DNA of 64,000 bases from Chrysopilus asiliformis (taxonomy: Eukaryota > Arthropoda > Insecta > Diptera > Rhagionidae): contig OZ035962.1 of the NCBI GenBank assembly GCA_964034945.1, forward strand, positions 27,215,530-27,279,529, written 5' to 3'. Numbering within the stretch: position 1 is the first letter of the stretch; every line of letters starts with the position of its first letter. The translations under genes were made by a program, and so were the position numbers. Shown here in pieces: positions 51,601 through 57,128 of the stretch. The notes beneath the pieces were generated by a model that was not told the origin of the DNA, made no database searches, and worked only from the letters and a program-made list of their open reading frames with translations.

Positions 51601-54414
51601 TGATAGTTTTTCCGAGGTAAACTGGGAAAATGGATATTTGCCAATTAAATTCAGATTTATAATAATCCACTAATGTGAGACTTTTTGCAATCTAAAATTT
51701 TGCAATATTTGACACAACTTCATTCATTTGTTTTCACCTGTTTCAATGTTATTGCATTTGTTATCAGTTAATCATTTGATAAGATTGGGCAAATTCCCTG
51801 AATGGGTAGTCGGGCATATGAAACAATTTTGATAAGATAAATATAAATAAATTAATCTTATCAAATGACTCAGCGCCACAATTAATCGAAAACCATATGG
51901 TATACAACTTTAAAAGATTTGAAATTGCTTGCCTATTACACGATTATTAAGAATTGTATCAAAATATCACAAATATCTATTGTACATTAAATGGAAAAAT
52001 CTTGATTAAGTCGAGATTAAGAAGATTCGTTAAGAGATGTATGCAACTCTAAAAATAGTTTAAATACATTTTCCCAAATATGAATGTTTACACGCGTACA
52101 TCAGGAGGTAAGTCTGTTATTAGGAAATTGTAAACTTCTCATAGAACAAGAAGCTACAAAGCTTTGCTAAGTACAAGTCGATCATTATGTCATTTAGCTT
52201 CTAGTTCTGGATTATCAAGGCCAATGATTTATAAATAATTAGAAGTTAATTTTAACTCATTACTAGCATCTGGTTAATGCTTTTATGAAAGCATGGATTT
52301 TGTAAGATTCTTCATTATTTCATTTTCATGGAATTTTTGCTGTGTAATAATGGTTATTAATTGTAACGGAGTAAATTTAATTGCCACAGGTATCAAAAAT
52401 TGTTTGTTATTTTCAGAGAAATCTAACTTCATTTGTACAGATTTTAATTCTTTTGAAATATTCATTTTAAAAAAACTACAGACGTGACTAACTAAAATCT
52501 TTATATCTAATATTTCCCAATTTAATAATAAGAACGAAACTGACCTAAATGTGTTCACAGGTATGCATTAAAAGGTATCATTAGTGTTCCCCTAACTGTT
52601 AAAATACAGAAGAAATACAAAAAAATATCAATAAAGCCTACAAAACAAGGGCAAGCCCCCTTCCTACCATATTGTTTTTTTTTTATTTCTTTATAGCGAC
52701 CCTTACAAGGTAATAACCTGAATAAAAAAAAGACAAAACTTGGGTCAGAAGTTTGTAATGGGGAAGGCAAGAGTTGAATAAAATACCGCATTTTAATGTC
52801 AAATAGACACGGTCAACCGAAATAATAAACATACGTTGACCATGTGAAATATGCCTTAGAACAGCGGTTCCCAACCTTTTTCTCTTGCAATTTCCTTTTT
52901 TATGAGAGGATAATTTTTGGATACATTAAAAAAAATCGTTCAAAAAAAAAAATAAAAAGAAGGTTGTCGCCTCCACGCGTTTTCTTCAAAACTAGCAGCT
53001 ATTCGTGGACAATTTTCCACAAAAACCCTATACAAAGCCGGTAAATTTTGATCATTCTCTAAAATATTTTAGCTTTCAGAATATGTTTTTAAAAACTTTT
53101 TGTTTTTTTTTGGATCGCCCACTCAAATTTATAAAATAAAATCCCAAAAAATTTATGAGTGTTTAATTTTTACTATATAAAGAAGAATTTTTTTTTCAAG
53201 TCTTGAACCGGATCTACGCAGAGTTATTCATTTTTATAGAACAGCGTTAAGAAATAGAATATAAAGTGAACATGAATGTTTAAAGAATTAAAGGGATAAA
53301 AAATCAATTAAATGGAAATAATGTGACTTTTAATTTAAAGTAAAAATCCAAAACCACTTCAATGTGAGCATAAAATTAATTCAAATTAATACATATAAAA
53401 AAATATGTAAATAAACTTCTGATATTGATATTAAATGTCAATAAAACACGCTAGTGAAACCAGATTTTCCACAGACTTGGCTCGAAACCGCTTTATTTCT
53501 CACTTTAAATCTCAAGCTTCAGGTTCAGGTCACTATCTGGAATTATAAACTTATCTTAATGTTTAGTTAAGAAAAGTGTTGAAAACCAGTTTCGTATGAA
53601 GAACCTTCTCGCTCCCATTAACTGAGAGCAAAATTTTTGATTATATTGGCATAAAATGAGGAAATGGTAAGACCAGAAAATGGCATATAACGAATCCAAA
53701 TACCAGCAGCAACAACAACAACAACGACACATATCAATAAAATGTATCTGCAGTAACCTTTACCTGTGTAGCCATAAAATTATAATTTTTCGCATCAAAA
53801 ATTTAATCAAGAGATTTTGGAAAAAACTACAAAATCCCAAAATTTACAGCTCACCGGTGACGTGTTCGTTTTATGGCCATAGCTGGCTGCGGAATTCGAA
53901 ATTTACAAAGAGTATAAAAGGACACTCATAAATTGTGGGTGTGCTGAAACTTGGTTATGGGGCATAGGTTTCTTGTTTCGTTTCCACTACGTTCGTCTTA
54001 CACCTTTGCGGAAGTGGATGTAGGCTCCAACGGCGCAGTTGTGTTATTTCATACAAAAACCTTGGCCTACCCCACCACATGGGAAAATGTATAAGGACGA
54101 CTTTAGAATTCGGATCGTTTTGCTTTTATTTTAAAGTGGAAACAGCTGAAATTAATGTGCAATGTCTTGGAATAACAAGGACTCACCTCAATCTTGCCGG
54201 AATATTCCTCAATTAACTTCTCCTGCTGTTTGGCCAACTCCTCGTTCTTTTCTAGCAGGGCTTTTCCAAGCTCTGCAGCCAAAAGGATATCGGCCTCCTT
54301 TTGTTGAAGTTGTGTCCAAATGTCAGCTTCAAGCATGTTGGTTCGATCAGCTGGACGTGTTTCCATGTCAAAAATATAATCCTCTAGAGTCGCCTTGCCT
54401 GTTCTTTTATCCAT
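3173..54414 (-). CDS. Bicdr: BICD family-like cargo adaptor (Bicaudal-D-related, BICDL1/BICDL2 type)
   Basis: Coiled-coil adaptor that links dynein-dynactin (and kinesin in vertebrates) to vesicle cargo such as Rab6-type carriers. Nine coding exons, minus strand: 54414-54187, 8022-7900, 7493-7320, 6990-6802, 4539-4462, 4399-4204, 4099-3855, 3769-3512, 3304-3173; all have GT-AG borders, phases join without a break, total 540 aa (human BICDL1 is of similar length). Residues 46-50 are AAELG, fitting the CC1-box AAxxG that contacts dynein light intermediate chain. Heptad-rich coiled coil covers most of the protein. The block before the end (NSQLLEAIQQKVELSQQLEQW) is almost the vertebrate BICDL sequence, and the C-terminus YRLWSLFQR resembles the RLFSFFRK-type end. 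The first intron is 46,164 bp. The ATG at 54414 is the first in frame; an upstream TTG at 54471 is not credible. Full BicD is longer and different, so I favour the BICD-related subfamily. Confidence 0.93.
3512..3769 (-). CDS. Bicdr: Bicdr coding exon 8 (cargo-side coiled coil)
   Basis: Residues 412-497. The best-conserved block of the family: RDNAIERRTNAEIALAKIR then NSQLLEAIQQKVELSQQLEQ. By analogy with BICD proteins this C-terminal coiled coil is the cargo/Rab side. Donor CAG|GTAAGA. Confidence 0.94.
3855..4099 (-). CDS. Bicdr: Bicdr coding exon 7
   Basis: Residues 330-411. It begins with the serine-rich DLSVESMDNSSSM, which parallels the DSSMDESSE stretch in vertebrate BICDL1, then returns to Glu/Lys coiled coil (EQEEELKKKQETMKELESK). 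Donor AAG|GTAAAG. Confidence 0.9.
4204..4399 (-). CDS. Bicdr: Bicdr coding exon 6
   Basis: Residues 265-329 plus one base. A Ser/Gln/Asp-rich, low-helix segment (DDTLNSSTQSQSHKSLLHEM) ends in EARSVFKQLKSLYNSLKTSH, the region between the two coiled-coil halves. Donor TCCG|GTAAGA, phase 1. Confidence 0.9.
4462..4539 (-). CDS. Bicdr: Bicdr coding exon 5
   Basis: Residues 239-264, a 78-bp exon (NNLQALDRLQRENNTL). Acceptor TTTTAG, donor CAG|GTAGTT, a weaker site than its neighbours. Being short and phase 0/0 it could be skipped in frame; that is inference. Confidence 0.88.
4540..6801 (-). other. Bicdr intron 4, no feature seen
   Basis: 2.26 kb, very AT-rich, between coding exons 4 and 5. I find no open frame with codon structure and no clear repeat. 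Confidence 0.6.
6802..6990 (-). CDS. Bicdr: Bicdr coding exon 4
   Basis: Residues 176-238, coiled coil (DHVHSLDAIKDELRIV ... AREQEVQLK). Acceptor TTTAG, donor AAG|GTAAGA, phase 0. Confidence 0.92.
7030..7201. mobile_element. Interleaved inverted repeats inside Bicdr intron 3
   Basis: Two inverted-repeat pairs alternate: CACTGCCAGTAAA (7030-7042) pairs with 7154-7166, and ACGTCTCGACTGGAC (from 7046) pairs with the arm ending at 7201 (TCTAGTCGAGACGT). The second pair is bordered by TA on the left and TT on the right, which suggests a small TA-target MITE. The whole block lies in the 329-bp intron 6991-7319. Confidence 0.55.
7320..7493 (-). CDS. Bicdr: Bicdr coding exon 3
   Basis: Residues 118-175, EHSIRQAEREKAMLIDEL ... 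EQYTSKNSSLM, aligning with the vertebrate READREKSRAV ... REKNSS block. Donor ATG|GTAAGA, phase 0. Confidence 0.93.
7900..8022 (-). CDS. Bicdr: Bicdr coding exon 2
   Basis: Residues 77-117 (starts ALEQEKHILRQRL), coiled coil. The acceptor has a long pyrimidine run ending CAG at 8023; the donor is CAG|GTAAAA. Phase 0 on both sides. It matches the LEQEKHELRRR block of vertebrate BICDL1. Confidence 0.92.
8023..11330. other. Intron 1 segment without recognised feature
   Basis: The first 1.5 kb is extremely AT-rich. About 9,600-11,150 is less AT-rich, looks single-copy and has no repeat signature; regulatory sequence is possible but nothing in the bases proves it. Confidence 0.4.
11340..11475 (+). 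repeat. Three GCGGCGCATTT motifs at exact 60-bp spacing
   Basis: The motif GCGGCGCAT(T) starts at 11342 and 11402, with the variant GTGGCGCAATT at 11462. Sequences between are AT-rich and poorly conserved. The same motif (CCTGTGGCGCATTTTTAT) recurs near 49,026 and a variant near 48,871. Confidence 0.55.
11476..14380. other. Intron 1 segment without recognised feature
   Basis: No gene or repeat recognised. 12.5-13.9 kb is of more even composition than its surroundings. Confidence 0.4.
14385..14565 (+). repeat. Family C repeat, diverged copy
   Basis: A C-rich tract (CCCCTCTCCCCATCCCC) is followed by TTGTCAAACTTTTTGTTGAT and 'GCCAACACACTACG'. The same order of blocks occurs in the better copy at 37.85-37.99 kb. 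This resembles a widespread arthropod repeat whose ends read as 'GTGACG...TTTATGGACAGCC'. Confidence 0.5.
14566..16083. other. Intron 1 segment without recognised feature
   Basis: AT-rich; an open frame at 15,123-15,377 (+) has no recognisable similarity and I regard it as chance. Confidence 0.4.
16084..17193. mobile_element. 1.1-kb TIR element with TA target duplication
   Basis: The left end CACTGAGAGAAAT (16084) and right end TTTTCGCTCAGTG (to 17193) are inverted repeats, flanked by TA at 16082-16083 and 17194-17195. Subterminal regions are full of CATTGTAAA / TTTACAATG words in both orientations. There is no transposase frame. A non-autonomous DNA transposon (MITE) with a TA target, consistent with the Tc1/mariner or a similar group; superfamily not provable here. 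Confidence 0.7.
17196..19372. other. Intron 1 segment without recognised feature
   Basis: Open frames at 17.36-17.78 kb and 18.54-18.80 kb lack conserved motifs. A 9-11 bp inverted repeat (AAGGTGGT ... ACCACCTT) spans about 18,362-18,421. Confidence 0.4.
19373..20091. mobile_element. Family C element interrupted by another element
   Basis: The left end GGGGCTATCCTTAAAATACG (about 19377) and the right end TTTATGGATAGCCCTTAA (to about 20091) are inverted versions of the family C terminus. Between them lie a string of degenerate 'AGAACCAAA' units (19.61-19.73 kb) and a complete smaller TIR element (19741-20008). Confidence 0.5.
19741..20008. mobile_element. 268-bp MITE with 14-bp perfect TIRs
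   Basis: CACTCAGAAAAATG at 19741-19754 and its exact reverse complement at 19995-20008. The interior is clearly more GC-rich than the surroundings, with repeated GTTGACCT / AGGTCAA words. The target duplication is unclear (CA on both sides). Open frames on both strands here are shadows of the repeat. Confidence 0.75.
20092..22080. other. Intron 1 segment without recognised feature
   Basis: AT-rich, no coding signal, no repeat recognised. Confidence 0.4.
22085..22571 (+). mobile_element. Family A element, complete copy
   Basis: It runs from ACTAGCTTGCATACCCG to a (GACA)n tail and 'ATATATTAGTATGA'. The interior is three related units, starting near 22,140 (CTATGTTGGAGC), 22,279 (CTATATTGGGGC) and 22,441 (CTATGTTGGAAC). 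Each has an AATCGGYTC-GTAGTTTC block, a GCGAAAGxGTAACATAG block and, in units 1 and 2, an ACTTTACCCCCTCCCC block. The tail resembles RTE-like retroelements; no coding capacity. Confidence 0.8.
22574..22891. mobile_element. 318-bp TIR element with TA target duplication
   Basis: The ends TGTCCGGATTCACACGATAA (22574) and GTCGTGTGAATTGGGACA (to 22891) are inverted repeats. The inverted similarity continues through AAGTTTTTTGATTCA for over 30 bp. TA flanks both ends (22572-22573, 22892-22893). It sits directly against the 3' end of the family A copy. Confidence 0.78.
22892..25540. other. Intron 1 segment without recognised feature
   Basis: Several open frames (24.16, 24.96, 25.13 kb, plus strand) have no motif I know. 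Short runs of microsatellite-like AT sequence. Nothing supportable. Confidence 0.4.
25550..25572. repeat. Perfect 11-bp palindrome with one-base centre
   Basis: TTATGATTACC, T, GGTAATCATAA. The arms contain TAATCA/TGATTA, a common homeodomain core, so it could be a paired homeodomain site; inference only. Confidence 0.5.
25573..26090. other. Intron 1 segment without recognised feature
   Basis: An open frame at 25,574-25,789 (+) is not recognised. Confidence 0.35.
26100..26530 (-). pseudogene. Possible decayed coding fragment
   Basis: Minus strand: overlapping frames read peptide-like stretches, for example IQEVERTLQELCGHNSKKKS in one frame and, after a shift, VRPLKIIAKGSKLICDDDQA continuing as a Lys/Glu-rich run ending at a stop near 26,119. 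The composition (K, E, Q, G, D) differs from the F/I/N/Y-rich chance frames elsewhere in this intron. I do not recognise the protein. A processed pseudogene with frameshifts is one reading; chance is another. Confidence 0.25.
26531..28590. other. Intron 1 segment without recognised feature
   Basis: AT-rich with poly-T runs (27,965-27,980). Open frames at 27.3-27.8 kb show no motif. Confidence 0.4.
28590..28625 (+). repeat. Family C terminus
   Basis: GTGACGCATTTTATGGACAG followed by CCATAAA; the isolated right end of the family C repeat. Confidence 0.55.
28626..30030. other. Intron 1 segment without recognised feature
   Basis: AT-rich; includes an A-run at 28,749-28,762. Confidence 0.4.
30034..30330. 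mobile_element. Foldback element with ~80-bp inverted arms
   Basis: The arm at 30034-30110 (GCTTTAAAACACGGCATACA ... GTGACGTCATTTGTGCCGA) is inverted at 30251-30330 (TCGGCACAAGTGACGT ... CTATGCCGTGCTTTAAAA), at roughly 80% identity by eye, around an AT-rich centre of about 140 bp. No coding capacity. A foldback/MITE-type element. Confidence 0.7.
30364..30665 (+). repeat. Family D repeat, copy 1
   Basis: Shares ordered blocks with 33,013-33,350: 'TTGATAATCTGTCGAGTACG', 'TTTCAGACCAATCGGTT', 'GGGTGAAAATTTCAGCTCAT', 'CCAGTA', and 'GTATATCAGAAAT'. Non-coding. Confidence 0.7.
30666..33010. other. Intron 1 segment without recognised gene
   Basis: About 30,780-31,030 is less AT-rich, with a duplicated AGATCGCTGATC and text such as CAGCCCGATCAGAGAGA that looks repeat-derived. 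The remainder is AT-rich. Confidence 0.4.
33013..33350 (+). repeat. Family D repeat, copy 2
   Basis: Matches copy 1 block by block, and runs into a short GC-rich junction (GGGGCTGCGCTTCGCGG) and then a truncated family A copy, so two elements are fused or nested here. Confidence 0.7.
33392..33652 (+). mobile_element. Family A element, 5'-truncated copy
   Basis: Begins inside unit 2 (ATTTCAGGTCAATCGGTTCA), keeps unit 3 and ends with a longer GACA tract (33,598-33,625) and 'TATTAGTATGA'. 5' truncation with an intact 3' end is the pattern left by target-primed reverse transcription. Confidence 0.78.
33653..35320. other. Intron 1 segment without recognised feature
   Basis: AT-rich, no coding signal. 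Confidence 0.4.
35321..35880 (-). mobile_element. Family B element, full copy (minus orientation)
   Basis: ACCCGTATGGTGA at 35326-35338 and TCACCATACGGGT at 35818-35830 are perfect inverted repeats. Similarity to the 60-kb copy continues outside on one side (a GCCAATTTGGCAAT hairpin and 'TTGTTATG'). The interior has a CCGT/CTGT microsatellite (35,457-35,487), a CCCCCC/GGGGGG palindrome around GGTACC, and 'GATTGAGCTAGAGACTTGAA'. Confidence 0.8.
35881..37132. other. Intron 1 segment without recognised feature
   Basis: AT-rich, with slightly more complex sequence at 36,580-36,740. Confidence 0.4.
37133..37430 (+). pseudogene. Candidate terminal exon with one frameshift
   Basis: A strong acceptor (TTTTTTCTCTTGACAG, ending 37132) opens a frame starting VLVYLTREEYYCFLPILKYD, with further mixed composition (ENPQLPERGGVSCGG). 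It stops at 37342. The next frame continues in coding style (SQHNSNVYEIQHRIENV, NYIDSLDYDIFD) to TAA at 37428-37430. Removing one base in the A-run at 37326-37329 would join the two frames. I do not recognise the protein; the acidic end looks like a cytoplasmic tail. It could be a nested-gene exon with a sequencing indel, a pseudogene, or chance. Confidence 0.35.
37431..37848. other. Intron 1 segment without recognised feature
   Basis: An AATAAA at about 37,779 (+) could serve the candidate exon upstream. Otherwise nothing. Confidence 0.35.
37849..37998 (+). mobile_element. Family C repeat, best copy
   Basis: It starts GGCTGCCCATAAAATGCGTT and ends GTGACGTAATATTTTATAAA; the two ends are imperfect inverted repeats. 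Between them is the C-rich CCCCCTCACCACCACCGTC tract and TTGTTCAACTTTTTGCGAT. About 150 bp, non-coding. Confidence 0.65.
38000..38920. other. Intron 1 segment without recognised feature
   Basis: Includes a short inverted repeat CTCGTCTTGAGTCAAGA at 38,450-38,466. No coding signal. Confidence 0.4.
38921..39090 (+). pseudogene. Reverse-transcriptase relic of a non-LTR retrotransposon
   Basis: The frame STAGIPQGSTLRPIFV (38957-39004) matches the conserved SAGVPQGSVLGPLLF block of jockey-clade and related non-LTR reverse transcriptases, then hits TAG at 39005-39007. About 40 bases on, FYAIFLFLIAS (from 39045, in a shifted frame) sits where FADDxxLLA should be; the catalytic aspartates are gone. 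A short dead fragment, with no endonuclease domain seen nearby. Confidence 0.6.
39091..40003. other. Intron 1 segment without recognised feature
   Basis: 39.59-39.99 kb has words such as 'CACCGCCCTAGAAGTTATG' that look repeat-derived, but I see no second copy in this window. Confidence 0.35.
40004..40146 (+). other. Candidate internal exon
   Basis: The acceptor TTAACTAACGTTTTTAG has a textbook branch-point word (CTAAC), and the donor is AAG|GTAAGTTTTT. The 143-bp interval keeps one frame open (includes MILRNLEKLPQYPFKKFN and EHEAEISQPHRYVNNIFK). The composition is less skewed than chance frames here. Not recognised, and open frames of this length are expected by chance in 46 kb of AT-rich DNA. 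Confidence 0.22.
40147..41817. other. Intron 1 segment; GAAA microsatellite
   Basis: Nothing coding. A GAAA-rich tract lies at 41,043-41,091. Confidence 0.4.
41818..41873 (+). other. Candidate first coding exon
   Basis: The frame MSKRPATTNFYDPENIPYW begins at an ATG at 41818 and runs into a donor TG|GTAAGAA at 41874. If unspliced, the next codon is a stop, giving a 19-residue peptide. The peptide has a real-protein look, but no downstream exon could be identified with confidence. Confidence 0.2.
41874..42420. other. Intron 1 segment without recognised feature
   Basis: An open frame at 41,971-42,174 (+) has no motif. Confidence 0.35.
42421..42690 (+). repeat. Diverged family B fragment with GACA tail
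   Basis: Same order of blocks as the 60-kb copy: TTGGATTTTGGTGTATGGAA, a G-rich tract, 'GGTCCAATTTTGCCCGT', 'AAATCTCCAGCTCAATCC' and GACAGACAGACAGACGG. TIRs are not preserved. Confidence 0.65.
42691..44880. other. Intron 1 segment with microsatellites
   Basis: (TAA)n at 43,200-43,215 and (TA)n at 43,593-43,610. No gene recognised. Confidence 0.4.
44890..45018 (+). repeat. Family C repeat, diverged copy
   Basis: The C-rich CACCCCGCCCCTTCTCCTC tract leads to GTGTGACGAATTTTATGAAC followed by AGCCCTTAA, the family C right end. Confidence 0.55.
45020..45290 (-). repeat. Diverged family B fragment
   Basis: Blocks 'AGGCTAAGTTTTTAACAGG', a C-run, 'ATACAAACGAAA', 'CAAAAACGGTATGTGG', 'ATATGATTTTACATAA' and 'CTTCCATACAT' follow the order of the 35.5-35.75 kb copy. 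It abuts the family C copy. Confidence 0.6.
45721..45824. repeat. 104-bp hairpin with 16-bp arms
   Basis: ACACGCTATAGTTTAC (45721-45736) is inverted as GTAAACCATAGCGTGT (45809-45824) with one mismatch. A further TACCTG/CAGGTA pair lies inside. It could be a tiny MITE or a transcribed hairpin within the Bicdr pre-mRNA. Confidence 0.5.
45825..48860. other. Intron 1 segment without recognised feature
   Basis: Very AT-rich. Overlapping frames on both strands at 48,113-48,383 are not recognised. Confidence 0.4.
48865..49045 (+). repeat. GCGCAATTT/GCGCATTT motif cluster
   Basis: CCTGCGACGCAATTTTTG (near 48,871) and CGCCTGTGGCGCATTTTTAT (near 49,024) repeat the motif seen three times at 11.34-11.47 kb; a weaker GTGTCGCGTTC lies between. 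Confidence 0.45.
49046..50570. other. Intron 1 segment without recognised feature
   Basis: AT-rich, no coding signal. Confidence 0.4.
50580..50890 (+). repeat. Two tandem units of about 145 bp
   Basis: GATACGTAAAAACCGTT begins at 50612 and again at 50757. Following blocks (AAATTTTAT-TCCTTT, AAAAGCGxAxAAGT, TCGAGAAAT) recur at the same offset. A tail of 'ACCGACAGATGCACGGAC' and a TTCTCGAGG block near 51,020-51,105 suggests a retroelement-like 3' end. Confidence 0.6.
51130..52850. other. Intron 1 segment without recognised feature
   Basis: AT-rich, nothing supportable. Confidence 0.4.
52861..53000 (+). mobile_element. hAT-like terminal repeat remnant
   Basis: CAGCGGTTCCCAACCTTTTT at about 52,862 is the consensus-like end shared by many animal hAT elements (CAGNGGTTCCCAACC). 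I did not find the matching right end. A weaker match (AAGGGTTACCAAACTTTTTT) lies at about 55,619. Confidence 0.45.
53001..54186. other. Intron 1, 5' end
   Basis: A CAG/CAA microsatellite at 53,704-53,727; otherwise no feature before the exon 1 donor. Confidence 0.4.
54187..54414 (-). CDS. Bicdr: Bicdr coding exon 1 (dynein-binding CC1 box)
   Basis: Residues 1-76, beginning MDKRTGKATLEDYIFDME. AAELGKALLEKNEEL (residues 46-60) is the CC1 box and the start of the coiled coil. The donor is GAG|GTGAGT, phase 0. Losing this exon would remove the light-intermediate-chain contact. Confidence 0.93.
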
Positions 54415-57128
54415 ATTTCCAACAAAAACTAGTTTTGTTGGTATCTTTAACTCTTTTGTTGTTATTTTCAATAATATATTTTGATTATATTATTGCCTTT
54501 TTTATATCAAAATAAACAGATTTATTAACATTTAACGAAACAATTTTTAACGACTTTAATTAGCTATAAATTGTAGTTTTATTAAGTAGTGCTAGTATTA
54601 TAGATAGAAACAAAAATAAATTGCGGTTTTTCTGTTACAATAGTAATAATTTAAAATCATTAAAACATTTTTTTTGCAATAAGGCACTTTAACTAAACAT
54701 TAATTATGGATTCACATTTTTCTTGGTCCAGTTTTAGGTCACTTCAGGTCACTGGAATCTCCTTACCCCCAACCGCAGTGAAACCTTTTGCGATGTTTTG
54801 GCACCCGGTAGTACCTTTTGTGGATTCGATTTTGCAACAGTAAAACAAAGAATTGAGACTCCACTGCCACAGGGAAAACTTATGGGTGTTTAAAAGGCAC
54901 ACAAAAAATCCATAAAATTCCCGAACCATTCAGTTCACCATGCAGTGACACACATTTAAAAACTCCACACTTAAATTGATCCTTTCCTCCTGCTTTTCAT
55001 GAAAACCCATTGAATCGAAATATTTTTAGGATTTGAAAACAACGCGAAGTTACATGACTCCGCTAACAAAAATCCATATAATGGCTTCTTCGACCGAACG
55101 AACAAAGCGAACTACTATACAAAATCCAAGTGGTTGCTCATGACGAATTATCTTCTCGTTTCGTTCGCTTCCACTTCCAATAAATACACCAACAACCTGC
55201 AGCGCACGATTCAAGCCATTCCAATTTACTATGGGTTATTTTGTAGAAGCAAAGACCAAATTGCTGGAAGGTATAGAGAAGGTTCCACGCTGTTCTCTCT
55301 AACGGTCTCTATATTCGAATATACATCCGATTCCATTATTGGAAACATATTGGAATTCACGTGGATTGTCCACTTCCATATATTGTCTATCATAAAGATT
55401 GTTTTTTAACAGACATTTTTTTTAAATTCAAACAAGACATTTTTTTTCAAAATGTCCTAAAAAATCGTCATTATTCCGGTGAAACCCGCGAGCAACATTT
55501 TTTTTTAAAAGGATAAAAGTTTTTTTCCATTAAAATATCATTTTTTCCGAAATTTCCAACATATCGTGACCCGGAAGTGGTCGTTAAAAATATGATAAAC
55601 AAAAAAATCCTCTAGAATAAGGGTTACCAAACTTTTTTCTTTACGCGTTTGCTTCCCCAAAAATTAAAATAAAAGTATTAAAACTTAAAGCGCGAATTTT
55701 TACAGACAAACGTAAATATTTCCCCTACTTGGTCTTAAATTCGAGAAATTTTAATTTCAATTTTGTTCTGAAGTTTATCGTGTTGCTATCTTCTCACACA
55801 CATATATTTAGATATCTCTTACTAATGGGAAATTCCCATTTACCATTTTAAGGTCAATTTTCAGACCATTTGAACAAATGTGGGATAATACTTTAAGGGG
55901 GTCGGACCCTATAATTTGGATACAGTGCTCTATAAATCTTTGTTGGACAACCGAAAAGTTTTTACCAAGAAGAAGATGGTAAAATTTGTGCCCACCAGCT
56001 ACATATCTTTTTAATTTTTAGGGATAATTTACAGGCAGGAATTTAATCAAAAGTTTAATGAGTTAAAGGATATTTTCGCCATAGTATACCGCAAGGAAAA
56101 ATTTACAGTAGTGTTACATATTTATTTTGTTTTCTTTGTGAAATCCTTTACGATGCTGCTTATGATGATGTCACTTTTTCTCCAACTCTTTTAGTTTTAT
56201 TGTGGCTTGACTACCAATTGACATGCGATAGTTTCTGATTGAGGCCGAAGTTCTAGTTGGTATCATGCAAGTATAGTCTATGAAAAAGCCTTGCAACTGG
56301 CAACATAAAATCGCATATTCTTCAGAACTGATAGTAAACTATTTTTGTAGGCTCGTGTTTCGTGTTCCTCGCCTCTCGCAGGTCCTTTCTATCTGATGGC
56401 TTCTTAATTTTTTCTGGGCTTTTTGAGCTTTGGGAATATCTATGAGAATTAAAATCCAAGGTTCTACGAGCTGCACAATTTAATTTAAAGAAAAATTAAA
56501 AAAAAAAACATTGCCATGTGCCAGACACGTTAATAAACCAAGAAGGAGTTGCATTAAGTGTTTTATGATCGAAGACGGCTTTAACAAATCATCTAATATT
56601 TGAAATCAACAAAATGTATGTAAGGACTTCACGGAATTTTTCGAACCTTCCAACAACTTAAAATATTTAAAATTTTCGTACTAGTTACTATGGCCAAATA
56701 GAAATAATATAGCATCCTAAACGTGGAAAATTTAAATGCGAGAAAATCTGTAGCCCAATACAATTTCAAATTATCATTTTTTGATTTTTAAATTTCAGTA
56801 ACTATACATGCCTGCATACCATACGTAACTGTAAATTTTCAATTATTTATACACAATTTCTTTATATATGTAATTCATAAATCATAATTTTTCAAGGCTA
56901 ACCAATTGTTGCTATCATCATCCGACGAAAGTCAATTAATTCGTAAACATATAAATGCTTACACATATGTACAAATATTCAACATAAAATATATCTATAA
57001 TATTGACGTTGCTAGGATATCAAAGGTTCTGTTTGTATCTCTGACAGTTTTAGACATGGCCTCAAGTTTCAAGATATTTTTACAATATTTCCTTTTACAA
57101 ATAATTTAATTAAATTGTCGATTTCGAA
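54415..57128. other. Head-to-head intergenic region of Bicdr and ODAD1
   Basis: 2.7 kb between two divergent starts. The left third (54.7-55.35 kb) is less AT-rich and may hold the Bicdr promoter and 5' UTR. A hAT-like end remnant lies near 55,619. No TATA box or other promoter element can be singled out, and open frames here are not convincing. Confidence 0.5.

Larger units (their letters stand above)
8023..54186 (-). other. Bicdr intron 1, 46.2 kb
   Basis: Bounded by the donor GTGAGT (54186-54181) and a pyrimidine-rich CAG acceptor (8025-8023). Both flanking coding exons are in phase 0. The intron carries nearly all of the mobile and repeat elements listed below and no recognisable host gene. 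Confidence 0.88.

Noticed and set aside
54415..54471. N-terminal extension of the Bicdr first exon (TTG at 54471)
   Set aside because: TTG is not a credible eukaryotic start; the ATG at 54414 is the first one in frame.
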